DNA of 64,000 nt from Protopterus annectens (Eukaryota; Chordata; Ceratodontiformes; Protopteridae), in assembly GCF_019279795.1 (NCBI RefSeq), contig NC_056748.1, forward strand, positions 695,452,683-695,516,682, given 5' to 3'. A model generated the notes under the pieces. The model saw only the letters and a list, made by a program, of their open reading frames with translations, was not told the DNA's origin and ran no database searches. A program made the translations under genes and the position numbers. Shown piece by piece: positions 12,157-25,133 of the stretch (its first letter is position 1; each line of letters opens with the position of its first letter).

Positions 12157-13830
12157 TTAAATAATTTTGTTAATGGCTAATTTAGCTTTTGATTTACAAC
12201 TTCTAGTAATTGCTTCCCTGGCAGCCAACAGCATTAAACGTAGCAGGGCCATACTATGTTTAGGTAATTCAGTTTCAGTATCCCAACTCAAAAGAATCAT
12301 TTCCTTACTTACAATAATTTGCTTCCCCAACATTTCTGAGAAAGCACCTTGTAGGGGATTTTTAAAATCTACCAAATTGTGGCATTCACAAAAGAGCATG
12401 TATTTCTAAGGACCCCTTTCCTTCTCATCTCACCCCCAACAATCACTGCCCACCTGTGGAAAAATTATTTGAAGCCTACCTGGAGCAAAAAACACACATG
12501 CAAAAATTCTAAACCTTCTAGTCTTTCTTGCACACCCAGGAGCCACACAAATATCATCTCACTGCTCCCCAGTTCATTAACCCACCATTCTCACCTCCCA
12601 GTCCTTTCCAGCCTCGATTGATTTGAATACTGCAGTTATCATGCAGTATTTTATATGCCCTACTGATTACCCCTTCCCAACTACAGCCCCTGCACTAGAC
12701 TCTGCCACAAACCCAATTAGAACTGGCCTTCCACCCAATGCATTTCATTTCGGTCTCCCCACCATATCTCTCAACTATACAGATTTTAGCAGAATGTCCA
12801 GAGTTTTGCTTCATATTTTTGGTCTGTTTTTCATAAACTTGTGGCAAATCATTAAAGATTTAAATTAGAAAATAATGACAGGCATTTGAGTTTCAGATTT
12901 CATACCCTTCAGAAAATTAGTGCTAATGCAAAACCTGCTATTCTATCAACTTTCTAAGTTTTTAAGAGTAATATTTAAAAAAAGTGTCCTTATTTTGGGG
13001 CCTTTGTCCCACTTTTGTATATGGCTTTGTCCAGATTTCTTGCTCTATGAAGTTGAGTGGTATACTTCCCACCCACACCCTGCTATTAATCCCTGGCAGG
13101 GGTGGTGGTCTAAACCTCTGCCTGGCCCCCCACCCCACTCCACAACTTGGCTTCCCCTGATAATCCCTTCAAATAAATTCCACCTCCCTCTTGCTCTGTT
13201 GCTAGGCCTCATCCTGCAGTCATAGCCTCTGGTAAAATCTCCCTTTCCATTCCTGTGCCAGCTCAGCTCTCAAAATACCTTCAGCCACTTTGTAAATGTA
13301 ATATTCTGCATGTTTGTTAAGGTTCTTCCCAAGGGCCTGCATCCAAAATCCTACTCCCTCCAAATTTTGTGAAATTCCCCTGTTTCATCATCCATTTCTT
13401 TCCATCTTGATTTGTAGTCTTCTGTCTGTGTCATATATATGAGGTTCAGCTGTGTAAAGTATCCTTTCACTTCTGGCAATCATAAACCACCTTACCCCTT
13501 GGAGAGATATAACCCTTCCCACACAACTCCCATCCTGCCTCCCAAACAAATTCTATAACTGTGATTCACAACTTTTTTCCCTGTCAATAAAAGTAAGCCT
13601 GATGTGTGTATACTTTTAAAGGAACTAGAAATATTTTCACTGCCAGTACTCTACTATCTATATCCACAGTTAAGAGCTTTCACCTTCTCAGTTTTTGTAT
13701 CAACATCTGTCTATTCTGTTCTCAAACATCCCAAGCTGCCACAACAGAATTCTTTTTAGTCCAAACACATAAATACTTCATCTCACGTCCCAAGAAATAT
13801 GGGCACTGCTGAACAAGTTCTTGCATGGGA
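12157..13830 (-). pseudogene. L1 ORF2 C-terminal region remnant
   Basis: Includes an FVWEAGW..GGL-type block near 13555-13480 and, at 12157-12399, an open frame with LFCECHNLVDF and the Ala/Arg-rich LLAAREAITRS motif that ends many L1 ORF2 proteins (Cys-rich tail). An unrelated repeat at 12770-13055 interrupts it. Confidence 0.65.
12770..13055 (+). repeat. unidentified interspersed repeat, copy 1
   Basis: Starts tctcaactatacagatttt and ends near tttcttgctctatgaagtt. It aligns along its whole length with 31250-31545. By eye about three quarters of positions agree, with small indels. It lies antisense within the L1 copy, so it is an independent insertion. No coding potential is apparent. Confidence 0.75.
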
Positions 13831-13865
13831 ACAGACTACTGCCATAACCTTTGTTTTATCCTCAT

Positions 13866-14700
13866 TTATTTTATATCCTGAAAAAAATGAAAATGTCTCA
13901 AAATCTTCCACACCACTGACATACCCCTCTTTAGACCTATTAAGCACAAAATAATATCATCTGCAGATAAGGCCAGTCCTTCCTGAGCACCACACCAGCC
14001 ATACCCCCACATTTGCAAGTCCCTCACCCTCTCCGCCAGTGGCTCTAAGTATAAAGAAAATAAAGGGGAAGAGGACACCCCTGCCTGATTGCTGTGTTCA
14101 AAACAACTTGTCTGAGAGGAACCCTCCAATCTTGACTCTTGCCTCTGACCCTTCATATATCTTCCTTATTAACTTTATTATAATATCAGGAAATGCAGAT
14201 GTTGCCTCAGCCCTACTCCTAAGATCCTTTTGCATCAGCCCTACTCCTAACATCCTAACTAGCTCTGTTGAATGCCTTTTCTAAATCATGACCTACTGAC
14301 AGTGGGATGATTCTGCACATAATTTCCCTCTGGATCATCATTGTTCTGTTAGTATTGTAAATTGTTTGCCTGACCTTCACAAAATTTCATTGACCCATAT
14401 TTGTCAGTTTTGGCAACACATTAGCTATTCTCTTAGCTAGTGCAAACATGATCATTGTATAACCATGGTTTAAAATTGAAATTGGTCTGTATGAAGTTTG
14501 CTTTAAATGGTCATTGTCCTCTTCATAGGGTAGTATAGCCATCACGGCTTTATTCCAAGATGCTGGTACTGTCCCTGCTTTTGAAATATTGTTTACATAA
14601 CCTCCAGATCTTTACCACTTTCTTCCCTCCTAAGTTTTACAGGAATACCATCTGTTTCTGGTGACTTCCCTGTCGACTGGTAATACATCACCATTTTTAT
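13866..14700 (-). pseudogene. L1 ORF2 reverse transcriptase remnant
   Basis: Right to left: SYRPISILNHGY (about 14490-14450), LAKRIANVLPKL, GFVKVRQ-like and LEKAFNR blocks near 14390-14260, then the open frame 13866-14156 with SLYLEPLAERV and the active-site box LSADDIIL (family usual FADDxxL). Several frameshifts separate these blocks. Order and spacing match L1 RT. Confidence 0.75.
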
Positions 14701-15329
14701 CTCATTCCTTCCCATCTTAGCTATTAATCCAGTTTTTCTAACCTTGGCACATTTAAGTCTTCCTTAAAAATTTCCGTTTGTGTCTTGGCTTGCCCATTCT
14801 TGTGCCGTATACATATGTTCATAGCATTTCCAGATTATTTCTAAAACCTCTATAGGATCTCTGTTTATTTTTCTACTCATAGGGTCTCTATGTTTGGTAA
14901 CACTGCTTTATATTTTTTGTTGCCTAGGTCATTATTCTAATAGTTCATGCTTTGGGGTTATAAAACAAACTATTTGCTTAACAGCAACCTTTCTAAACTC
15001 ATGCATACTATCCAAATATGTCCCCTGTAGCACTCAATTTCTTCTTCCTCTGGTTCTGTAAGATTCTCATTCATCTGCAATACTTTCAGCTTTGATAATC
15101 CCTCCAAATAAATGTATTGATACTTTTCCATCTCTGTCTCTCTTTCACTTCTACCATATTTTTAAATTGATCCTACTCCTCAGCTATCCTTTCTGCTGAA
15201 ATTCATGTCTTCTGTAAAAACTCTTGTTTTCCCTACTCATTCTTTAAAGTCTTCTATTTTAAATAGGTAAGTAGCAAAGTGTCAGTGTCTCCTTTTTACC
15301 TGACTACCTGCATCTTTATCCTAGTCTTC

Positions 15330-16000
15330 ATTGGTGCATGATCTGAAATAGTTATCTGATGTTTCAAAAGCTTTCAATTAAATACCCATGCTTCTTTGAA
15401 ATATTATTTCTGTCCAGTCTAACCCAGTTATTGTACCTTAAGGAATAATATATAAATTCTGTCTAGGTTCCTGCTACAAATTTTACATCTTCCATCCCAC
15501 ATATTCTCATATAGTTCTTCGAAAGACTACCCTCTTTTGTTACACTTTCCCTTCCAGGTCCCCTGATTAATGTTCATTATTGCATGTCAAGTTCTAGTTC
15601 CCACCCATGAATAATAGTCCCTGCTGCTAGCTAATTGTCTCTCCATTGAGTTCCTTAATAGTTTTAGGTGAAAACATTAGTGTATGTCACTGCAATCCTC
15701 CTTCCTTGACAATAAACTTCTCATTACAACAAATCTAACATTATATTTCTTCTCCTCCTCTTCTATCATTATTGGAGCCCCTCTTGCAACCAGCATTATT
15801 ATCCCCTTTTCCTTTGTCCACGATACTCTACTGAATAACTCTTCTGAAATCCTTTGTTTGACAAATTCACATGCTCATTCATACCTGTATGCTTCCATGT
15901 AACATTGCTGTTTGTACTTTACATTTCTTAGTATAAGTCAATACTCTTTTCTTCTTGTCCATACATTCAATGCCATTCACATGCCATGAAATGATTGATA
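15330..16000 (-). pseudogene. L1 ORF2 endonuclease domain remnant
   Basis: Reading right to left: the domain start IISWHVNGIECMDKKKRVLT (near 15995-15940) matches the L1 consensus start IISWNVNG, and the domain ends at the catalytic SDHAP block (about 15333-15347). Other conserved blocks fall in between, in mixed frames. The start Asn in WNVNG reads His here, a likely inactivating change at a metal-binding residue. Confidence 0.7.
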
Positions 16001-17585
16001 AGGCAGTCATTTGGATACGATGCTATTACTTTCATATAGTCTACATGACATTTTTTTCACGTTTCCAACTTGCATGCACGCATTACTGTTTGGCAGGCTG
16101 ACTCTTGTCTCTGTTTGGGCCCATGTCACATTTTCCCAGACTTTTTATTTGAAGGAAAACACTCATGATACACTTTCATTTTTAATCCACAACCCCTCTT
16201 AACTCACAGCAAACACACACAACTATATACACATTTCAAAATGGGAAAGACTGCCCCCTCCATATATGGGCAGAATCCCCAAATCACCAGCTGTGTCCAC
16301 AGTGTTTACACAATATAAGGTTAAGTTGAATCATGTGGAAAACACCTGTTAGAGCATGTGTTCCATCTTGTACCCACACCATCCATTCTTGTCCAACTTA
16401 ACTTTCCTCCCAAATGTGAACAACTTGCATATATTCTCAGCTACATGATTTTTAGCTTTAAAGAATGCCCTGAATAGTATTAAATAGATTTTGCATTGTT
16501 GTGATTTATACTGAAGAGACTGATGTTACTAGGAATGCATCTGCTTGTATTCCTTTTAGTGAATCCAAGACTGCATTTATTTTCACTGAACTGCTTGTCA
16601 CTTCTCCTTTAAGTACTAATTTTAGTGTTTACCCATACAGATGCCTCAAAGTTCATGTTTTAAACGTTTCCTGTGCCTACAGACAGTTTGTAACTTAAAA
16701 GCTCTGCTAATAGATAAAAAGAGACCAGCTATCATTTTATATGATTTTAGTGTACACTTATGCCTGTATGCATAACACCAAGGGAATCACCATAATGTAA
16801 TACACACGCAATCAGTTCACTTCAACCTCTTCCCCTTAGCAACCCAAAAATCATAACATAATACTGCTTATATCTAGCCTGTATCTTGTTACATTATAAA
16901 CGTCAGGTACTTTACAGTTTAAAGAAGTACTTTCTTACTTTAACATCACTGGCGTTAATTGAAACAGATAAGATTCCTTCCTACACACACCACATTTAAA
17001 GTGAGCTACTTTACAGTGTAACATGCACTTCAAGAAATTTTGTTATACATATATTACTAAGAAAAAAAAAAGAAATGTTATACTTAATTTCCTTAATTAT
17101 CCTTCTAAACATTAATGACAGAGTGGGAATTATACTTTAAATCCCTCCCACCAGTTTAATACAGTCCATAAACTTTCCAGTCTTTTTCCCTACTTCTTTC
17201 TTGCAGAAGCCTTGTTCTTATGTCCAGATTGCATCTTATGGAAATGATACTTTACAGTTAATCTGTTTATTTCCTACTTTGACAGTCTTGCTGGCTTCGT
17301 TCTTCATCATGTCTACCATCCAACACCATTCTCTGGTTCATATCCAAGCTGCTCCTATTTTGACTTCCAGTGAGGGTACAGAGCAAGTAAGATGTGGGGT
17401 GTCATCCCTCCTGAACTCCAGCAGTTAAAAGATACCCTTAAAGGAATTTATTCGGTAAAAAAAATGATTAAGGACTAATAAAGCGAGTATCATTTTCTGA
17501 GGTGTATGTTGGGTACAAAGAACAGAAGTAAGAGTGAAATAAAAGGAAAGAAATATGTGCTGTGAATCACCAGCAGCATAGTGCT
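16001..17585. other. unassigned, possibly L1 5' flank
   Basis: Follows the L1 endonuclease start on the minus strand, where ORF1 would be expected, but no ORF1 motif is recognised. AT-rich. The open frames at 16501-16698 and 17201-17428 lack family features. Confidence 0.35.
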
Positions 17586-17710
17586 AATAGGTTCATAGGT
17601 TCATAGGTTCATACTAGGCTATCTGCCCTAGGGCATTTATAAGCCTAGCCAGAGTGTGTTTGGCTTTCGCCACCCATTTTAAATTAATTTTGCTATGCCT
17701 TTTTTTGAGG

Positions 17711-20466
17711 TTAGTATACTGTGCCTCTGTCTAACAGTGACACAGAAGTGATAGCCGGGGTAAACCTACGATCTCCCATCCACTCATCAAGATTCCTCTT
17801 GAAGAGAGTCAATGTGGGACTCTGCCTAACCTGGACTGGGATTTTATTCCAGAGTGAAGGGAGCCTCTGGGTTATGAATCTGTCCCTCCAGCATGTCCTA
17901 TTTATTTCAGTGCTGAGGTTCAAGTCTCTCGAGTGCATAGCTCGATGGGATTTGGATTTTCTGAGGTGCAGCATGTCCATTAATTCCGGGTTGGACATGG
18001 CTTTATACGTCAGGCACAGATCGCCTCTGAGCAGGCGGTATGCCACTGAGTAGAGCTGGAGTTTCTTTAACCGGGCAGCATATGGCATCTGTTTGAGCCC
18101 TTTGATCCTCTTGGTGAGGTACTTTTGGGGTCTTTCCAGTTGCTGCAAGGGGCATTGTACTCAATTATGGGCCTGATGAGGGATGAGTAAAGAGGTACGA
18201 TGACCTCCCCTGATCTAGATGTGAATCCCTTCATGATTAGGTGGGCTATATAAAATGTTTTTCTAACCACTTTGGCCACGTGGTTGTCAAATGAGAGATT
18301 GCTATCAACTTGGGTCCCCAGGTCCCTAATGACTTCTTCTGTACTTAATGGATTACCACCTATGTGGTAATTTGTGGGCACTTTGTTTTTGCCAAAGGGG
18401 ATGACTATACACTTTTTGGCGTTTAGCTTGAGGCCATGGCTCTGGCACCAGTTGTCTGTTTCTATGAGGCCCTTTTGGAGGATGCTTGTGTTGGCTGGAG
18501 AGTTGATTATGGCACCCAGTTTGCAGTCATCTGCGAACTTGGTCAGCCACAGTCCTTCCGTGTTGGCCTGTACCGCGAGAAATATATACCGAACAAGAGA
18601 GGTCCCATGACTGAGCCTTGTGGGATGCCACTTGTAACTGGTTTGGAGTCTGACATGGCTCCAGCAATTCTAACCATGTGGGTTCTGTCCTTGAGCCAGT
18701 TTGCAACCCATCTAGTGACATAGGGGTTTATATTTAAGCTGGTGAGCTTATCTATAATGCCCGAGTGGGGTATTGTATCGAAGGCTTTTGCGAGGTCCAG
18801 GTAGGCTGTGTGGACCACCTTCCCTCGTCAATGGCCTTGGTGACTGTTTCAAAGAAATCGACCAGGTTTAAGAGGCAGGATCTGCCCTTAACAAAGCCAA
18901 ACTGGGTAGGATCCAGTGTCTGTAGGTCCCCAATATCTTTATTTATGAGGTCCATGATGATCCTTTCCATAGCTTTGCAGACCAAGCTAGTCAGGCTTAT
19001 GGGGCGATAGTTTCCAGGATCCGTTGAGGCACCACCTTTGTGGAGAGGGACCACTGTTGCTGTACGCCACTCTTTGGGTACATATCCTGTAGTAAGGCTA
19101 AGATTGAACAGTAGTTTTATGTTTGGGTTTAGCTCTTCTTGGAGTTCATGTAGGACGAGCCTGGGACACCATCTGGTCCCATTGATGCTGTGTTTTTGCT
19201 TTGGAGAGGCGGCTCTTACCTGAGCATCTGAGATGTCAGGGGCAGCACTCTGTTGGGATAGATATTTGCCCTTTTGGTGGGGAGAGGGGGAGAAGTTTGC
19301 ACTGAACCTGTCAGCTAGGATGTTGGCAATGTCTGTGGGTTCGGTGTATTTTTTGTCATTTTGGACTAATTCTGAGCATATCTGGGAATTCCCACCCAGG
19401 TTCCTAACATAACTAAAGAAAGCCTTGTGATTATCCTTAGTGTCCTGTGCAATTTTTCTCTCAAAGCTGGCCTTAGACGATTTTATGAGTGCCCGTAGTT
19501 TTTGCTAATACTGATCAGAGATGCCTTCCTTTTTGGGATTTTGCTCTATCATGTAGTAGCTTCCTCCTTCTATTGTATAGTTTGTTTATGGCTGAGGTCC
19601 ACCAGACAGGCGCCTGCCTTTGGAGGATTGGGTCTTGGTTTTATTTGGGATTGCATGATCCATGCATTCCTGAAGGTGTTCATAGAATGCGTTTATAAAG
19701 GATTCTGCGGTCTGGGCGTATTTTCCACAGGCCGGGCTTTGAAGGATTTCCTCGGTTTTGAGGCGTGTGAAATTTGCTTTAGAGAAGTTTTTCACTGTGG
19801 TTTTCTGGGCAGGGGTGGGGTCGGGATGTGAATATCCAGTGAGATTAGTTTATGGTCTGATCTTACCAGTGAGGGGTACACTTCTGGTCTGGAGCATAGT
19901 GTCCCCATGTTGGTGATGATCAGGTCCAGTATGTTTTCCCCTCTTGTGGGAGTGGTAACAAGTTGTTCCATAGCATTTGAGTTTATAAATTCTAGGAACC
20001 TTTGGGCTAGGGTGTTGGAGCTAGAGTAATGTTCCCAGTCTATGTTTGGGTAGTTGAAGTCACCCAATATAATGGTGTTTGGGGAGACCTTCATATTTTC
20101 CAGTATTCTCAGGAAGGCCAAGTGGGGTTCCTGTGTTTGGGAGGGTGGTCTGTAGCAGGCTATAAACTGGAAGGCAGTTTTACCCACAGTTAGTTGCACA
20201 TGGATAGTCTCTGATGCTTCGTGCTGTGCCACCAACCTGGAGGTGTGGGTATCTTTGACGAATATTGATACTCCCCCTCCTTTTGTGGTTCGGTCCAAGT
20301 TTTGGGGCCGAAAAGCATGGTATGAGGTATAACCTGGTAGTGCTGGTGTGTTCTCGGGAGCTTTGAACCAGGTTTCTGTTACTGCACAGATATCGATGTT
20401 CTCCATGCTAAGGAGAGTTTCGAGTGCGTGCATCTTGAGGTTTAGACTTCTGGCGTTGAGTAGCAT
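17711..20466 (-). pseudogene. CR1 ORF2 (endonuclease-RT), frameshifted
   Basis: Endonuclease 19792-20466 is an intact 224-residue frame: starts MLLNARSLNLKMHALE, with VTETWFKAPE, GDFNYPNIDWE and SDHKLISLDI. Linker and RT follow in broken frames: PLHKGG..YRPISLTSL (18752-19054), GIPQGSVMGPLLFG (18543-18818), then the FADD box and the C-terminal region (17711-18381). It would perform nicking and target-primed reverse transcription, but at least four frame breaks make it inactive as read. Confidence 0.85.
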
Positions 20467-20495
20467 TACTCTTAGTTTCTTATCCCTTGTGATAC

Positions 20496-21237
20496 CTATG
20501 GAGGTGGGTTTGTCTTTTGAGCCTTGCCTAAAAAAGGCACTATGGGAGTAGCAAGAGCCTTTGCCAATATCCGAAAGCCCAGGGGTGACAGGTGCAAGCC
20601 GTCCCTAGCGAAGCATCGTGGCTTGTCGAGCATGTCATCCCAGGCTAAAAGGCATTGGATCCCCTTTGAATGACACCAACACTTAAGCCAATTGTTGAAA
20701 ATGATCATCTTGTCTTCATATTGTGGCATCATTCTTGGTGAGGGTAAGATGCTACTCAAGGTCAGGGTCATACCGGCCTGGGCTACATGCTCAGAGAGCT
20801 CCTCTATGTCTCTTTTCATGTAGTCCACGGTGGTACATCTCAGGTCATTCACACCAGCATGGACAATGACTGAGCCATATTTGTACTTGCCTTGGAGTGA
20901 CCTGAGTGCTTGTGTTATGTGGCGGATCCTAGCGCCCGACAGACAGCTCACCGTGACCTTCTCCTTGTTCAGCCTGGTGAGCGGGACGTCAGTGTGCCTG
21001 ACGATAGAGTCACCTATTACAAGTGTATCAGGTGTGTTGTTTAGCCTTAAGGGCTGACTGTTCGGCACACTGGCTTTGTGAGCTATGTGTTGCACGTGTT
21101 TTGTTTTGGGGTAGCGGTTGCTTGGGTGTCTGCTTTGGAGGTCTCTGCTGCTTAGGCAGATTTTTATTTAGAGCCTCCGAGTATGTTTTTGTGTGTTTAT
21201 CTGTTTGGTTTGTTGTCGTGGTAGGTCTATGTGAGAC
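20496..21237 (-). pseudogene. CR1 ORF1 with SGNH esterase domain, N-truncated
   Basis: ORF1 of CR1-type elements often carries a lipase/esterase-like SGNH domain thought to help the ribonucleoprotein interact with membranes. Here block I is VIGDSIVRHTD, block III VIVHAGVND and block V DGLHLSP (catalytic Ser, Asn, Asp/His all present) in an intact frame 20496-21095. A basic Gln/Pro/Thr-rich linker lies upstream in another frame. Only about 30 nt separate its stop from the ORF2 start. Confidence 0.85.
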
Positions 21238-21946
21238 AATACAAGCATGGTGTCCAAGTCTTTCTGGCAAGAGGAAAAAGGACACTTTCGTGAGCTGTCT
21301 AGGAAAATGTACACAGAGGTGGTAATGACTGGGAATTCTTTGCTGGAAAAAAAAATAGAAAGGGCACTTTTGTGCCTTATGGAAAAGACAGACCACAGCA
21401 TGTGGCAGAAAAACAGAACTGGGCGCTGCCTAGGAAGATATGCAAGAAAAGTTGCTTAAGCTGGAGGACAGGGCTGACAGAGAAAATCTTCGTGTCTGGA
21501 ATGTACCCAAAAGAAAAGAAGAGGAAGACTGTGTTACGTTGTTGAGGTGCAAACTAAGTGAATGGACTGGAATACCATTACAGCAGGTGCCAGTTAAAAG
21601 AATGCACAGGGTAGATGTGGGTCTGAGCTCTAACAAAAGATTCCCGAGACCAATAGTCATCAAATGGCAGAACTACACAGTAAAGGAAAGAATACTATCC
21701 TTGCTTTGGAAGAAAGATACAGTACTTAAAATAGGAAATAATGGAATGTTTGCAGACAACAACTATTCATCAGGGACCTGGAGGAAGAGAAATAGTTTTT
21801 ATTTAAGTCTACAAAAAATGCAGCGGACAAAGTGTACTTTTAAATTGGTATACTTAGCAACATTCAAAATTTTTTTTCCGCATGGTTCAAAATCTTTCCC
21901 TGAACGTGAAGCAGTAGAAGAGTCTATAGACAGATCCCAGCAAGAG
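21238..21946 (+). pseudogene. L1 ORF1 (RNA-binding chaperone) remnant
   Basis: Coiled-coil-like N-terminal part (21247-21459) followed in another frame by the RRM/C-terminal part at 21440-21940: LEDRADRENLRVWNVPK matches the L1 ORF1 LEDRSRRNNLRI-type start, then VKRMHRVD, PRPIVIKWQNY and VKERIL, all in family order. L1 ORF1 binds element RNA as a trimer. The frame is interrupted at 21947 by the tandem array of the CR1 insertion. The left part abuts CR1 copy 3. Confidence 0.75.
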
Positions 21947-22597
21947 GCTTGTTGGCTGTTGGTGAAGCACCCTCCAAGAGGAAAAAACGCTGAGAGAAGA
22001 AGGGAGCCACTTTTGAGATTTTAAGTATTTTTTCTCTGTTTATTTGCTAAGTTTTTCTGCATAGCTGCCTAGCTTGAGCATTTTCTGGCTTGTTAAACTT
22101 GATTTCTGTATTAGTAGCTGTATTTAGAGCACAACCAAAAGCTGTTTGCTGAATTTCCTGTTTGCACTTAATTTTAAATCGTTTTTTTCTTAAAACTTGC
22201 ATATTTTCTGTCCTTGACCTAGCACTCTTGTGTGGGGTCATTTACTGCACTGTTATAACTTTATATTACTTGTGAACCTCTGCTATCTCTGTAAAAAACA
22301 AAAACAAAAAAAAAAATCTTGCTTTTTTCCCACTTTTCTGAGAGTTAAAAAAGTTCAGTTACAGGCTTGCTGTTCCTGAACTGTTTGAAAGTTTCTGTGA
22401 GGCCATTTTTGCTTGGGCTGAAGGAGGGTCTCTGTGTTTATCAGTGGCAGTGACTAACATTGAGCAGCTTCCCTGCCCCGGGGAGGTGGTTACTGACTTG
22501 AAACTGTAGTTTTATTGGCCACTAGGGGTCATTTCCATAACTCCTTCATCTTCCTCTCTTAAAACCTAGTTGCCTCGTGGTTTGAGCGTCTTTTCAG
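21947..22597 (+). repeat. tandem monomer 1 (651 bp)
   Basis: First of five head-to-tail copies. Starts gcttgttggctgttggtgaa and ends with a promoter-like block: inverted CCAAT (ATTGG, 22514-22518), gggtcatttcc, then TTAAAA (22559-22564). A tract of Cs/Gs near 22475 and an A-rich run near 22293 differ in length between copies. Confidence 0.95.
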
Positions 22598-23242
22598 GCT
22601 TGTTGGCTGTTGGTGAAGCACCCTCCAAGAGGAAAAACGCTGAGAGAAGAAGGAGCCACTTTTGAGATTTTAAGTATTTTTCTCTGTTTATTTGCTAAGT
22701 TTTTCTGCATAGCTGCCTAGCTTGAGCATTTTCTGGCTTGTTAAACTTGATTTCTGTATTAGTAGCTGTATTTAGAGCACAACCAAAAGCTGTTTGCTGA
22801 ATTTCCTGTTTGCACTTAATTTTAAATCGTTTTTTCTTAAAACTTGCATATTTTCTGTCCTTGACCTAGCACTCTTGTGTGGGGTCATTTACTGCACTGT
22901 TATAACTTTATATTACTTGTGAACCTCTGCTATCTCTGTAAAAAACAAAAACAAAAAAATCTTGCTTTTTTCCCACTTTTCTGAGAGTTAAAAAAGTTCA
23001 GTTACAGGCTTGCTGTTCCTGAACTGTTTGAAAGTTTCTGTGAGGCCATTTTTGCTTGGGCTGAAGGAGGGTCTCTGTGTTTATCAGTGGCAGTGACTAA
23101 CATTGAGCAGCTTCCCTGCCCCCCGGAGAGGTGGTTACTGACTTGAAACTGTAGTTTTATTGGCCACTAGGGGTCATTTCCATAACTCCTTCATCTTCCT
23201 CTCTTAAAACCTAGTTGCCTCGTGGTTTGAGCGTCTTTTCAC
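22598..23242 (+). repeat. tandem monomer 2 (645 bp)
   Basis: Nearly identical to monomer 1; differences are mainly homopolymer lengths and a few substitutions (ccccccgg instead of ccccgggg near 23120). Confidence 0.95.
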
Positions 23243-23895
23243 GCTTGTTGGCTGTTAGTGAAGCACCCTCCAAGAGGAAAAAACGCTGAGAGAAGAAGGG
23301 AGCCACTTTTGAGATTTTAAGTATTTTTTCTCTGTTTATTTGCTAAGTTTTTCTGCATAGCTGCCTAGCTTGAGCATTTTCTGGCTTGTTAAACTTGATT
23401 TCTGTATTAGTAGCTGTATTTAGAGCACAACCAAAAGCTGTTTGCTGAATTTCCTGTTTGCACTTAATTTTAAATCGTTTTTTTCTTAAAACTTGCATAT
23501 TTTCTGTCCTTGACCTAGCACTCTTGTGTGGGGTCATTTACTGCACTGTTATAACTTGATATTACTTGTGAACCTCTGCTATCTCTGTAAAAAACAAAAC
23601 AAACAAAAAAAATCTTGCTTTTTTCCCACTTTTCTGAGAGTTAAAAAAGTTCAGTTACAGGCTTGCTGTTCCTGAACTGTTTGAAAGTTTCTGTGAGGCC
23701 ATTTTTGCTTGGGCTGAAGGAGGGTCTCTGTGTTCATCAGTGGCAGTGACTAACATTGAGCAGCTTCCCTGCCCCCCGGAGAGGTGGTTACTGACTTGAA
23801 ACTGTAGTTTTATTGGCCACTAGGGGTCATTTCCATAACTCCTTCATCTTCCTCTCTTAAAACCTAGTTGCCTCGTGGTTTGAGCGTCTTTTCAG
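23243..23895 (+). repeat. tandem monomer 3 (653 bp)
   Basis: Nearly identical to monomers 1 and 2. Its first bases read acgcttg where the other junctions read aggcttg. Confidence 0.95.
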
Positions 23896-24537
23896 GCTTG
23901 TTGGCTGTTGGTGAAGCACCCTCCAAGAGGAAAAACGCTGAGAGAAGAAGGAGCCACTTTTGAGATTTTAAGTATTTTTTCTCTGTTTATTTGCTAAGTT
24001 TTTCTGCATAGCTGCCTAGCTTGAGCATTTTCTGGCTTGTTAAACTTGATTTCTGTATTAGTAGCTGTATTTAGAGCACAACCAAAAGCTGTTTGCTGAA
24101 TTTCCTGTTTGCACTTAATTTTAAATTGTTTTTCTTAAAACTTGCATATTTTCTGTCCTTGACCTAGCACTCTTGTGTGGGGTCATTTACTGCACTGTTA
24201 TAACTTTATATTACTTGTGAACCTCTGCTATCTCTGTAAAAAACAAAAAAAAAAAAATCTTGCTTTTTCCCACTTTTCTGAGAGTTAAAAGTTCAGTTAC
24301 AGGCTTGCTGTTCCTGAACTGTTTGAAAGTTTCTGTGAGGCCATTTTTGCTTGGGCTGAAGGAGGGTCTCTGTGTTTATCAGTGGCAGTGACTAACATTG
24401 AGCAGCTTCCCTGTCCCCCGGAGAGGTGGTTACTGACTTGAAACTGTAGTTTTATTGGCCACTAGGGGTCATTTCCATAACTCCTTCATCTTCCTCTCTT
24501 AAAACCTAGTTGCCTCGTGGTTTGAGCGTCTTTTCAG
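23896..24537 (+). repeat. tandem monomer 4 (642 bp)
   Basis: Nearly identical to the other copies; shares with monomer 5 the shorter ttaaaagttcag segment (lacking two As), so 4 and 5 are the closest pair. Confidence 0.95.
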
Positions 24538-25133
24538 GCTTGTTGGCTGTTGGTGAAGCACCCTCCAAGAGGAACAAACGCTGAGAGAAGAAGTGAGCCA
24601 CTTTTGAGATTTTAAGTATTTTTCTCTGTTTATTTGCTAAGTTTTTCTGCATAGCTGCCTAGCTTGAGCATTTTCTGGCTTGTTAAACTTGATTTCTGTA
24701 TTAGTAGCTGTATTTAGAGCACAACCAAAAGCTGTTTGCTGAATTTCCTGTTTGCACTTAATTTTAAATCGTTTTTCTTAAAACTTGCATATTTTCTGTC
24801 CTTGACCTAGCACTCTTGTGTGGGGTCATTTACTGCACTGTTATAACTTTATATTACTTGTGAACCTCTGCTATCTCTGTAAAAAACAAAAACAAAAAAA
24901 ATCTTGCTTTTTCCCACTTTTCTGAGAGTTAAAAGTTCAGTTACAGGCTTGCTGTTCCTGAACTGTTTGAAAGTTTCTGTGAGGCCATTATTGCTTGGGC
25001 TGAAGGAGGGTCTCTGTGTTTATCAGTGGCAGTGACTAACATTGAGCAGCTTCCCTGCCCCCCGGAGAGGTGGTTACTGACTTGAAACTGTAGTTTTATT
25101 GGCCACTAGGGGTCATTTCCATAACTCCTTCAT
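24538..25133 (+). repeat. tandem monomer 5 (596 bp, 3' part replaced)
   Basis: Follows the array until ctccttcat at 25133, then continues into the CR1 5' region, whose first ~80 bp resemble the end of a monomer. The missing 3' ~50 bp is where the TTAAAA box lies in copies 1-4. Confidence 0.93.

Larger units (their letters stand above)
12000..16000 (-). mobile_element. decayed L1-type LINE, minus strand
   Basis: Order on the minus strand is endonuclease (about 16000-15300), reverse transcriptase (14700-13880) and C-terminal region (13850-12150), the normal order of L1 ORF2. An unidentified repeat (12770-13055) sits within it in the opposite orientation. I could not recognise an ORF1 upstream of 16000. 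The copy is old, with many stops and frameshifts. Confidence 0.75.
17586..21237 (-). mobile_element. CR1 copy 3, nearly full coding length
   Basis: Minus strand. The 3' end (left) begins with tandem octamers of the complement of CCTATGAA, followed by the 3' UTR. ORF2 spans about 17711-20466 and ORF1 about 20496-21237. It is 5'-truncated inside the ORF1 N-terminal region, where it abuts the L1 ORF1 remnant at 21238. Compared with copy 4 it lacks the zinc-binding N-terminus and the 5' UTR. Confidence 0.9.

Noticed and set aside
22047..23537. Two identical 64-residue minus-strand open frames (22047-22241 and 23343-23537)
   Set aside because: They are the same position in monomers 1 and 3 of the tandem array; monomers 2, 4 and 5 break the frame by a base in a T-run. 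Identity comes from repeat identity, not protein selection.
21947..25133. CRISPR-like or satellite centromeric array
   Set aside because: Units are ~645 bp with no unique spacers, so not CRISPR. Only five copies ending in a CR1 5' region, so a promoter-monomer reading fits better than a satellite, though the latter is not excluded.
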